Notes under the pieces: model-generated
What the model was told of the DNA's origin: nothing
The model's input: only the letters and a program-made list of their open reading frames with translations
Databases searched by the model: none
In this document: positions 49,401 through 59,000 of the stretch, in pieces
Layout of the letters: every line of letters starts with the position of its first letter
How positions within the stretch are numbered: the first letter of the stretch is position 1
Origin: Glandiceps talaboti
Lineage: Eukaryota; Hemichordata; Enteropneusta; Spengelidae
Direction: 5' to 3'
Length of the DNA: 64,000 nucleotides
Assembly: GCF_964340395.1 (NCBI RefSeq)
Contig: NC_135553.1
Coordinates: 10,595,001-10,659,000, forward strand
Made by a program: the position numbers and the translations under genes

Positions 49401-51242
49401 TTAGTCTGAATTCTGCTATCTCAGCCAAGGAATGGTCATGGCAGTCAATTTTCAGCCCAAATGCAGCCATAATACAGCCATTATGTGGCTGCTGTTTTGA
49501 TTACAGTTTATAGTATGGCCAAGTCTAGTACCACCCCAGTGTCAGTAGCTGGCCCTCACTGGAGAGGCTACTGCCACCGCAGTGGCACTAGCCATTCCTC
49601 ACTGAAATGGCTAGTGCCACCCTCCATGATATCCCGGGCTACGATATTTTTCATCGCTGAACATTACCCAACAAATAAATCACACAGAACTCTTCAAATG
49701 CTTCCATTTTACCGTAAAACACAAAATGGAAACCTAGTATTTCATTTCTAATGCAGTGCACAACCACTCAAACAAGTCTCTGTGGGGGGGGGGGGGGTGT
49801 CGCAAGTGTCAGCGCTATTGTGCATATGCATGACACCGGTACATGCACGAGGAATGGCTGTCACTACGGAGGCTTTTTGAGCAGTTGTGCGCTGCATGAG
49901 AAATGAAATAATTGGCTTGCATTTGGTATTATAAGGTAGAATGCAAGCGTTTGAGGAGTTCTGTGTGATTTATTTGTTTGGGAAATGTTCAGCGATGAGA
50001 AATATCCGGGTGATGGCACTAGCCCTTCCAGTGAGGAACGGCTAGTGCCAACGCGGTGGTACTAGACATGCAGTTATATTAATGACAAAATATTTCCTTC
50101 TTGCTTATTAAGCACTTCTGACAATAACCTGATCTGGTGAAATGTTGTGAGAACTCCACACACACACACAAATGTAGTGTCAGTGATTTCTATAAAATTA
50201 GGAAAATGCACACTATTATTTTATAAAATTTTGACTAGTAACTGAGTATCACTCATGAAAGTATGGCCACACAGAGAAAACTACAAAGTATGGTGAACAC
50301 CACAAGCACCCGTGCAAATACCCAGAGTATTCCACTCAGGCGCTCACACATCATGGAGTTCTATCTTATTACTTACCCTGCTAATTGACCTGACCCCCTG
50401 CCAGCTGATGCTGTCTCCTTTGAGTCTTTTTTGTCTTCCCGTAGTGCGTATGGATTCCGAGAAGTGTCTAAAATTTAGAACAGAAATATTATACTCCAGA
50501 ATCTAACATAACTGGTTAACAAGAAAGGACATTGATAGCTGTGTTTGTTTTTAATGCTGCATGCTTGACCATGGATCAGGAGGTAGTTGTTTCTACCTCC
50601 ATGGATGATGATTTGACTTGACTTAGTGTGTACCGTATGACAGGGTGTCAACTGATAAATACTAGTTGGTCACCAGGCAAAGTACTAATATTAATAAAGT
50701 GAAAGTTGAGTATACGTTCCACATATATCACGAAAACAAATCAAGAATACTAGTAGTTGTTTTGCAATAAATAATGGCCAATGATGATGTTGGTGAACTG
50801 TATAACAATAACAACGACGACGACGACAACAACAACAACAACAACAATAAACAACAACAGCAACAACAACAACAACAGGTTTTGAAACCAGCTGTATGTG
50901 GATCGAACATTAGCTAACTAGAGGGCATAGCGTGAAGGTGAGCGAGAGAGAACACTTCCCTTAGTCGTTGATGATAACATAGACTGTCTGTGGTGATACA
51001 TGTGATACTATCTGTCTTTATACATGTAAGTTTTGATGTAGTCTGTGATCGATCGACCTGTAGGTGTCACTCTCGAGGCCTCGTACGCCATTGCACTCAA
51101 CGTCTGTAGCATGTATGGTGTACTCACTCTGTTTCGTGACTTCTTTGTTCCCATCGAATTCATAGGGATATCTAAACAGAAGTCTGTCACCCCTTGACCC
51201 AGACGACACTATAATTACAGCGATAGGGTTACATTTGGACAT
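37454..51242 (-). CDS. NPRL3: GATOR1 complex subunit NPRL3, 14 coding exons
   Basis: NPRL3 pairs with NPRL2 and DEPDC5 in GATOR1, the GTPase-activating complex for RagA/B that turns down mTORC1 at the lysosome when amino acids are scarce. Minus-strand coding exons: 51242-51128, 50467-50377, 48850-48806, 47623-47491, 46967-46908, 46231-46002, 45024-44922, 44404-44213, 43676-43570, 43094-42965, 41062-41009, 39969-39831, 38589-38376, 37616-37454. All use GT-AG, phases agree throughout, and the sum is 1776 bases, 591 residues (human 569). The N-terminus [20 protein letters not shown] matches the longin-like start. Other clear matches are [71 protein letters not shown] and the C-terminal [11 protein letters not shown]. 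It converges on MPG, as in vertebrates. The exon at 44213 has a duplicated donor. It looks functional. Confidence 0.97.
37974..38320. mobile_element. Foldback/MITE element in NPRL3 intron 13
   Basis: ACAACTGTTGACATCGAAGC at the left faces GCTTCGTTGTCGGCAGTTGT at the right. The arms remain complementary for about 135 bases (AACTTGTTACAAACAGGGAAA against TTTCCCTGTTTGTAACAAG; CTTATCAAACCATGA near the centre). The loop is about 70 bp. No coding capacity. Confidence 0.85.
39160..39795. repeat. 91-bp minisatellite, about 7 copies, in NPRL3 intron 12
   Basis: Units start AAAAGTCTTGCATGGCCCC at 39359, 39450, 39541, 39632 and 39723, exactly 91 bases apart, with a diverged copy at 39268 and a more diverged one at about 39165. 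The right-hand copies are almost identical, so the array expanded recently from one end. It stops 30 bases from the exon 12 splice donor. Confidence 0.95.
40349..40509. repeat. 32-bp minisatellite, 5 copies, in NPRL3 intron 11
   Basis: Five identical copies of GATACTATATTTGGGGGTTG followed by TGAACTTGCCCT. Identity between units indicates a very recent expansion. Confidence 0.97.
41632..41726. repeat. Foldback hairpin in NPRL3 intron 10-11 region
   Basis: This lies in the exon 11 to exon 10 interval. TAGAATCCAGGCAAATGGGG at the left faces CCCCCATTTGCATGGATTCCAG at the right, with TTTTGAATT/AATTCAAAA inside. About 95 bp in all. Confidence 0.75.
41994..42328. mobile_element. MITE, TTAA-type, long TIRs (family copy 2)
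   Basis: Same family as 22350-22669: AGTGGCCATACGGATGTGG at the left and CCTCATCCATATGGCCACT at the right, with GGCTTCCTACTTGGAAAATC inside. TTAA flanks the left end (41990-41993); the right flank reads TTGA, a one-base decay. It sits in NPRL3 intron 10. Confidence 0.85.
42786..42890 (-). repeat. Dispersed repeat, copy in NPRL3 intron 10
   Basis: GCAATAATGTTTTTTGGTATTG ... GTGCAAGTAATCTCTGGTAC matches 47371-47460. Parts also occur at 43737-43960 and 50290-50365. The family includes GGGTATTTGCACCC and a terminal CCCCATGATG/CATGGGGTTC inverted pair. Non-coding; class unresolved. Confidence 0.7.
43737..43960. repeat. Dispersed repeat, copy in NPRL3 intron 8
   Basis: GAACCCCATGATGTCTGAGTG faces CATGTGTCATGGGGTTC, enclosing TCAGGGTATTTGTACCCACAC. 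Further on, ACAATAATGTTTTCAGTATT and GCAGTGCAAATAC match the other copies. The element appears interrupted by unrelated sequence. Confidence 0.6.
44010..44255 (-). repeat. NPRL3: 43-44-bp tandem repeat copying the end of NPRL3 exon 8 and its splice donor
   Basis: Six units beginning at about 44241 (inside the exon), 44197, 44154, 44110, 44067 and 44023, alternately 44 and 43 bases apart. Each unit copies the exon end (CTGTGATTTAGCTTTGTCCC) plus the donor CAG|GTATGT and the next intron bases. Donor copies at 44207-44212, 44120 and 44077 are intact; those near 44164 and 44033 carry changes. The second intact donor is 87 bases further along and in frame, so its use would add 29 residues, ending in a second [10 protein letters not shown]. 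Confidence 0.9.
45714..45996 (-). repeat. Degenerate minisatellite of about 44 bp abutting NPRL3 exon 6 donor
   Basis: Repeated blocks GCAAATTAGCAAAGTAGCCTG and GAGTAAGCACATAATTAGC, about six copies, more diverged than the other arrays. The array reaches the splice donor at 46001-45996. Confidence 0.85.
47285..47466 (-). repeat. Dispersed repeat, fullest copy, in NPRL3 intron 4
   Basis: It holds both modules of the family: CTTGGGGTATTTGCACCCC and GCAATAATGTTTTCGGCATTG through GTGCAAGTAATCTCTGGTAC. It ends 19 bases before exon 4. Confidence 0.7.
48018..48241. mobile_element. MITE-like element with TIRs, about 224 bp, in NPRL3 intron 3
   Basis: GGGCCTTTGAAATGTTCT at the left faces AGAACATTTCAAAGGCCT at the right. 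Inner arms pair again (AGAGACAACTAATCACTC against GAGTGTGATCAGTTGTCTCT), and the centre is itself palindromic (ACACTTGGTGTA ... TACACCAAGTGT). Non-coding. A related AGCCCAAGGGGTCTAGCAGC block ends just before it. Confidence 0.85.
48621..48640. repeat. Poly-C run
   Basis: A run of about 20 C in NPRL3 intron 3; assembly length is uncertain at such tracts. Confidence 0.9.
49523..50067. mobile_element. MITE-like element with nested palindromes, 545 bp, in NPRL3 intron 2
   Basis: GTCTAGTACCACC begins the element and GGTGGTACTAGAC ends it. The arms include GGCACTAGCCATTCCTCACTG with its complement, TTTTCATCGCTGAACATT facing AATGTTCAGCGATGAGAA, and AAATCACACAGAACTC facing GAGTTCTGTGTGATTT. Two internal GGCTAGTGCCA hairpins lie near the ends. 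No transposase frame. Confidence 0.85.
50814..50880. repeat. (CAA)n/(CGA)n trinucleotide tract in NPRL3 intron 1
   Basis: ACGACGACGACGACAACAACA and onward, interrupted CAA units to 50878. Confidence 0.95.
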
Positions 51243-51296
51243 GATTTTGGGAAAAATTGGGGGGAAGATCACGCAGAATATGTTTCTCAGATGGGC

Positions 51297-51307
51297 GCCG
51301 CCATTTT
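51297..51307 (-). promoter_or_regulatory. NPRL3: YY1-type site at the NPRL3 5' end
   Basis: On the minus strand this reads AAAATGGCGGC, the YY1 core, 55 bases before the NPRL3 ATG. YY1 sites near the start are typical of TATA-less housekeeping promoters. This fits a constitutive nutrient-sensing gene. Confidence 0.5.
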
Positions 51308-51319
51308 GGAATAACTGAC

Positions 51320-53027
51320 CAATCAAGTGACGAGACCCACAAGCCTTTACGACGGGACAAAGTTCATGGAACTCAAGTTTAATTTACTGTATCATTATAT
51401 TATTGCCATGGATATAACAATCCAGAATGGCTAAAACACTATCCTTTTTGAATCTCATTTTTCCATTTTCACACTCAAACATATATTTTTTTATTTCCAT
51501 GTTTTGGTTAAATTTCACTGAGAGCTTCTTTTCGTTGACGTTGGCTATCAAGAATACGTGACGTCATATAAAATAACAAAGAAAGAGACATTAGAATGAA
51601 AGATTCGTTGTTGCATACATTCTTTAGGAGTGGAAACATCGTCGAATATTCAAGGCTAAAAGGGACTAGGAGTTTAACGCACCTTACGATGAGGGCCCTA
51701 TCATTTCGTCTCATGACGCACAGAGAGGACGGTCTTGACGGTAAATCTATTGTCTATGCTATTGATACAAATGTATGTCAAATTTTTAAAAAAGAAGAGA
51801 AATACTGCAAATTTTGCGCATTTACAAAGTACCCCCCCCCCCCCCCCGAAAAAGACTACCGATAAAAGGGTGCAACTAGGATCAAAGGAAATTTTCAATG
51901 ACGAGTAAGCGTTCGTATCCAGACAGTCGACACTTACTGTAGGCTCGACAAGTGCGTCGTAAGTAAAACACCACAAAGGCACCCACTCGTAAACGATAAC
52001 GTTGCAAACAAACAGACCAACTATAAAACTAGAGTGCGACGTAATCTAGCACTCGAAAGTTCTCAACTGTTCCCAAAGGTCGCCGTCTCTTAATCCTTTC
52101 GAATGTAAAAATAAAGTGGTTTCATTGTCCATGCTCAGACAAGCAGAATTCTTTTAGGGTTTGAAATACGTTGGGATTTATGAAAACAAAGTTGAAACTT
52201 GCAAATAAAGTATATTCTATACCTCACAGGAAATGGTCAGTTCGTTTATTGTAACTTTATTAAAGTTGTACGTACATTATGTATTGTCTTACAATCTTTC
52301 GACCACAAAAAGAAATATTGTTCTTTGTCTGCAATTGTAGGAGTATATAAACGGTACCAACTGTCGTATGTCAGCGTAATGCAGGAAGACATAGTTTGGG
52401 TGTGAACTCAGGTGAACTCACTTCAGACTGATGACTATTCATGAACATGTCCATATATGGTAACAGGGGGTGACCGACTCTTCCATTTACTAAACATCAA
52501 CCCACAAAGAAATATAGATGTTAATACAGACTTCAAATTGGTCACCAGAATGTATCAAACGAAGTAAGAGTTGTTGATTTTGAATGTATTCTAAATCATA
52601 TCATATCCTAAATCACAATCTGACTGGCAAATGAAAACAACTTTCATTTTTTTGCATCGATTCGGCAGTTTTGACTTCAGGGTACTAACCAATGCCGGAA
52701 CAGCCACATAGTGAACAACCAATTGCGGTCGGCTAACGGGCAGAGTAAACATTTGAAGGTGATTTACGTTCAAGAAATTCCAGTCAACACCTTCCATTGT
52801 AATGAAATTTAATAGGTCTGTCCGTACAAAGGAAAGCACTACACCCATATATATAATATTCCTTTTTATATCTTGGTAGAGGGTGCGACCTGCAGTGTCG
52901 ATCCAGTCCCAGTCTAGTCTCGCATCGTTGGCCTCTTATTCTGGGCTAGACTCAATGATTTACTTTAATTTATAGGGGATTGAATTTTAGATAAGGAACA
53001 TTTCAAAAAAAATTTGGCTAGTGCAAT
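51320..53027. other. Intergenic region between divergent NPRL3 and the CUB/EGF gene
   Basis: This 1.7-kb stretch should hold both promoters. A full CRE octamer is at 51559-51566, a TATA-like TATATATAATATTCC at about 52848, and a poly-C run at 51833-51847. A minus-strand frame at 52591-52848 and others here lack recognisable features. Confidence 0.45.
51559..51566. promoter_or_regulatory. Palindromic CRE (TGACGTCA)
   Basis: Full octamer (ACGTGACGTCATATAA) 317 bases upstream of the NPRL3 start codon, in the shared upstream region with the CUB/EGF gene. Confidence 0.4.
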
Positions 53028-53094
53028 ATGAAGTTAAACTACTTGATCACCGTTTTGCTGTTGACATGTGCAATAACAGATGTATTATCACAAG
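53028..53094 (+). CDS. Signal-peptide exon of the CUB/EGF gene
   Basis: It encodes [20 protein letters not shown] then SQ and ends in phase 1 at CAAG|GTAAGA. A short basic n-region, a hydrophobic core and a polar end with small residues make a classic secretory leader, with cleavage probably near the SQ/G junction. The first intron is about 2 kb. Confidence 0.85.
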
Positions 53095-56000
53095 GTAAGA
53101 AATTTCATTGTTTTAAATACTTTTAAAGCTTATTTTGATGTTTGGCAATTCGGACAGGACAGAATATTGGAGAGTTTTCGCTTTAGTTCTACTTCGTCTT
53201 AAATCACTGCCTACCTAGATGTTGTGGTTAAGTTTCAGCGAACGCGGGAATGTTTCACGGAAATCAGTGAAGTATTAAACCGTCCACTCTGACTTACAAC
53301 GGACAGGGTCTATATTACGTGTCTACATGCTTATAAAATAAAAATAATGAGAACATGAATAATGTCTTTGAAAATGACTTAAATGACAGACAAGTCTGTG
53401 CTGAAATAGACTTTCTAGAAGTATTTTTTTCCTCCAAGGAATTGTTGTCAAAGTTTGTGGAACCCGGTTTCTTGTGTACAGCCAAAGTCTATCAGTCTTG
53501 TAATGACTCAAACACTGGGTGGCAAACTTTTTGTTCACTGAGTAGGTTTCATACCCACTATTGTGTGATGAGTTAATGTTGATAAACCTAACCACGCCGA
53601 AGACATACGTACCAGTCATACCATTTACATTATATGTATCACAATGTAAACTACTTCAGATGTACATAAACTTAAGTTTTCTCACTAAAACATTTCGTAG
53701 TTACAATATAAGTTTACCATTGCGATAAAAATGTCAGCTTTTGTAACCGTTTTTATTAATATGTTTTGGTGTCCACATCGTAACATAGCTTTCTTACGTG
53801 TACAACGAAGGTGAAATGGGTAATTAATTCACCGACCTTCATTCATATTTAAAATTGCATTGTCGATTCCTGGTTCATTCATTCTGTACATTTCATCAAT
53901 AATGCTGTCACGGCCTAGCAGACAGTCAATAGCAGGTATGTCCTTTGAAGCAACCACGCTGCTGGGTGTAGTTGACAATCTCACAAAGCGTGAGTAAGAC
54001 GCTTCGAAGGTGGTGTCTTGGCACAATACGTACAAGGCTGATCCAACTATTAGGCGTGTCTCTCCTCATACATAACGGTGTAAGGGTTCGGCGGAATAAG
54101 GTCATGCAATATTCAGGCTGGGATTTAAGCAAGGAAGTCAAACAGAGTGCTAATAAAACAACCCTAAAATGTTATTCTTGCGCCTTGGGCAATACTAGAC
54201 ATGAGTCTCTGCTGATATTCTTAACCTTGGAATACAGATTACTTTTCAATTAAGAGTCGAAAATGCAACAAAAGAGAAAAAAGGCAAAACTATTATCAAA
54301 AACGCCCGCACACGTATTCAGGTATAAGGAGATTAGTATTCAGCATTTGAAATAACGATTTCGTGACGTTAAAGTATTATCAACTACATTTTGCTTAAAA
54401 ATGAGAAAGAAAAAACACGATGTTGTTAAAAACTGAGAGAATAGCTTTCAGTTGTTATCAGCGTGTGTCTGTTTAATATAGTATTGCATCTTGAATTTAA
54501 CAACCCCCTCCCCGTTATTTTAGGCATATGGGTAATGAGGGGGAGTCCAAATCCATTGTTGTCGCCACTCTCACCTGTTCATACTTCCTAGCGGAACTCT
54601 GCCCATTGGCTACTACGGTAGTACTATGTCTGTCTGTCTCATATTACCCCCAAGTATGTGACCGGAAACACCCCTCCTTTTGATGAAATTCTTTCTTTTG
54701 TTCAAATTTGGTTGTGAAATCCAGACAGAATGCCATCAATTATATCTTGAGAAATATCGACAATGAAATACATAATTACATTTAATGAGTTAAAGCAAAT
54801 GGCAATGCAATAGAAATCATACTTTCAAAATTCAGGATTATAGCATATCAATTTCCATGGTGATGGGATTACCACTTGTCCTGTCAGCTGCTAAACTCTT
54901 AAACATTGTGAGAAATGTTTTCCAGTCATTTTTGCTACATCTATCCCTGATGGGGATTCATACCTCTCCTACCTTCAAAATAACTAAAGTAATGACATGG
55001 ACATTTTTATCAGTGATGATAACAGTTAATGTACATTTTGATTTCTAGATCGTGGTGCTTGTGTAAGTAGTCCATGTTTGAATGGAGGAACATGTGTGCC
55101 CCTGGTGGAGGGCACATATCGTTGCCATTGTCCGCATCGGAGGCAAGGAGATAACTGCGAGTTAGGAACAGGTAAATGTATTGAATGCTTTATTCACTAC
55201 CTCATATCCTTCCACTGAAAAAACCTAGGGCCGTCGGCACGTTGAAGAAAGTATCGGAAGGAAACTACGCATGACATCTAAAGAGTACCTTTCACTTCCC
55301 AATTTTGACAATGCAATTCATGCTTAGTTGCATTCACTGTGGTCCGCCATCCTGCATTGTCATCGCTATAGAGGGGTTATTACGGAAGCACGCCACCACA
55401 GTTCCTTTTTCAAGTGGGACTGGGATTACAATGAGGTCAACGACTTTACTTCTCACATCAATGCACTTCAGCTTTGTTTCGTCACCTGATACTTGTTGAC
55501 ATTTACTAGAATTTTGAAAAGAAAGGAAAGACAGAGTCGAGAAAAAGGGAACAACAGAGTCGAGAAATTAGAGCATTTGACATAATATCAACAGTAAAAG
55601 TGGATTTTACGAAGCCGATGAGTCATCTGACATTGTTTACCCATGGGGTCAGAATATCGAAATATGTCAAACAAAATCTTGGAAAACTTTGTATATGTAT
55701 TCATTTCATTTCCAATATCTTATTATTTGTGTACTCACTGTATCTGTTAACTGACATTTTAAACAAAGTCTGCACATTCCAGTAAATTTCTATGTGATTT
55801 TGGGCCTTGCATTCCCTTATTTGCTCTCGACATTTATAGTTCAGAAATCAAACCTCCAACTTGTACCGTTCTTATCCAATCACAGGTGGGAACTGTGGTG
55901 AAAACTACTACGATGTCAAAAACTTCGACCTGACGTCACCCGGTTTTCCCGGTCTCTATGACGACCGAGCGTTTTGCGTTTATCTCATCTCCTACCCCAC

Positions 56001-59000
56001 TGCCCATGCTATGAGAATTACCATAAACTTCTTCGAGACCGAAATGCAAAAAGACGTCTTGGAAATTGGTGTTGGCACGACAACTAATTTCGACAATGCT
56101 CTGTATACCTTCATGGGAGATACAATGCCAGAGCCAAACGTGTTCTTAATCCAGGAAGATCAGATCTGGGTGACATTTTTCACCGATCATAATATTCGAT
56201 TCCGTGGATTTAACATAACATTTGAGATTGGTAAGTTTCAATTTAATTGTTGAAGTTTGAAATGAAGTGTTCCTCGATGTCAAACCACATAGAGTATTTA
56301 TAACCGAATTGTTCTCTTTAATGCAGATCTAAGAGACAAAATATTGTAACATTCACAATTATCTGGGCATTGTTTCTCACAAACGGAAAATCTGTTTTCA
56401 CAAGCATGTGATTCATTCATTCATTCATTAAATCTATGGTATTGAGGCTCACTATTTCAAATTGATTGAGAAATAAAATATACAAATTTCTAATTTACAA
56501 TCCAACAACTTGTATGATTTAGAACGTTTCTAGAAATTCAAGGTTTATGCTGCAAAATTGACAACATATAATTGAAATTAAAGCCATTACTACTAAAGAT
56601 AATAATAACACAGGTTAAGTACAATAACTCTTGACACCTCGACCCACAGAATTGCCCATCAGTTACTAGAGAAGACTTGTTCTTGATCGTGATATTCTTT
56701 TTTTCCTTTATCACTAGATGCTGACGAGTGTGCTGGTAACCCGTGCCAGCCCGGATACCAATGTATCGATGAAGCATTTTCATACACATGTATCGGTGAG
56801 TTTCAGACTTCTATTGGTATATTGAAGTTTGTTTTTCGGGCTTATGATATTCTCCGAAACGAAACGAAACGAAACGAAACGAAACGGAACGAAAGAAAAA
56901 TGTTCATCTCAATGCCATAAGCCTGTTTTTTTTTTCCAAAAGTTCCAAAGTGTTGATAGGGTTTTTATACCTGAAGTCAGGGGGACACAAGTGAACTTTT
57001 CAGAAACTAATATTTGTATATGATCAGAAAGTTCTGGAAGATGTTGACCCACATATGCCAATGTTTATCTAAACCAATAAACCATTACAATTCACACTTA
57101 TTTACAATAACAAATTAAGAAAATCTTGGTCTTTGGTACAACTGTTATTAATATAATCAATTCGTCAGTATTTTTTATGATGGCACACTGCATTTGAATA
57201 TGTATCATCAAAGTTGGTAAAGTCTACTGTTACAGTACTTGTACTATGAAACAGAGTTACTAGATGTAAATACACATTAATCTTATCATCAGTAGTAACA
57301 AAACATATATGCTCTCCCTTCATTAACAGATATAAATGAATGTAACAGTAGCCCTTGTGAAAATGGTGGAACGTGTAGTAATCTGATCAATGCCTTCAGC
57401 TGTGACTGTTTACCAGGATGGACAGGAACTCGATGTGATATCAGTGAGTGGTGCAGGCGTGTTCTCAGTTGAACGTCAGATTTATGAGAGAAAAGTTTTA
57501 TAGACAAAATATCTTGATTATTTGTTAAGAATGTAAACAATTCACGTTGTGTAATATTTGTGAATAATATAAAGAGGTGGGTGATTTTGTATTTTCATGT
57601 TTCTTCAAATAATCACTGTCAACGCATTTGAAATGTGTGAAAAGTTCACATGACCATGATAAAAGAAATAATCTTTTAGTGGTTGGAAATCGTGTTGCTC
57701 CCTCATGTTCGGAATTTGAGGGAGTAAAGTTAGAAAATATGTCTTTAATCTAATTTTCCCAAATCATCATCCACACACGTATCTATGGTAACTAAACAGT
57801 CATGCTGTTGTTCTCGTTTTTCAGATATCAACGAATGTGCTAGTAATCCATGTCAGAATGGTGGTACATGTCTGGATGCTGTCAACTACTACACATGTAG
57901 CTGTGCTGCAGGATATACTGGAACTCATTGTGAAATCAGTAAGTAGCATAGAATCACTATAGTTATATATTATCCTCCAACATTTGTCTTTGTTCAGTCA
58001 AGGAAAATACGAGTGACATAATGAGTCACAGATATGTAATGCTACAACCCTTGTGTAATGATTTGATCAACTTGAAGTCTCTTCCCAGGATGTGATTGAC
58101 CAATTTAACCCACCATAAGTCTCTACCGTATATTTAGTTTTTAATCACGTTTTACCAAATTTGTTACTCGAATTGTACTACTTTTCCCAATTCTAAACAA
58201 AATGAGGCTGTCTAAACCAACACATATATATTCTGAACTATATATTATGTCGTTTCAGATATCAACGAATGTCTGAGTGTACCTTGTTTGAATGGAGGCA
58301 CATGTAATGATCTGATCAACATGTATTCCTGTACCTGTGTACCTGGCTGGACTGGAGCTAACTGTGAAACCAACTTTAATGAGTGTCTGAGCAGTCCCTG
58401 TTTGAATGAAGGTACATGTACCGACGGTCTCAACCAATACATCTGTTCCTGCATTGCTGGTTACACAGGTTTAAGATGCGAACTTGACATCGATGAGTGT
58501 GCAAGTGCTCCATGTTTGAATGGTGGTGCCTGTAATGATTTAATCAATGCTTACAGCTGCACATGTGCACCAGGCTGGACAGGTACCTACTGTCAAATTA
58601 ATATAAATGAATGTGCTAGTAGTCCATGCCAGAATAGCGGCACCTGTACAGATCTGATCAACTCCTACAGCTGTGCATGTGTTTCTGGCTATACTGGTAC
58701 CCACTGCGAAGTTGACATCAATGAATGTTCCAGTAGTCCATGCGTACACGGTACCTGCAACGATCTAATCAGTTTGTACACCTGTAGCTGTTTTTCAGGA
58801 TGGACAGGTACCAACTGCGATGTTGATATCAACGAATGCTTCATTAACCCATGTCAGAATGGTGGCAGTTGTAATGACCTGTTGAACCAGTACACATGTG
58901 ATTGTGTACCTGGATACACAGGTATAAACTGTGAAATCGATGTTAATGAATGCTCCAGCAACCCCTGCTTGAATGGTGGGGCCTGTATTGATCAAATCAA

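Noticed and set aside
52591-52848. 85-codon minus frame between NPRL3 and the CUB/EGF gene
   Set aside because: Balanced composition but no splice signals, no domain and no partner exon; left as intergenic.
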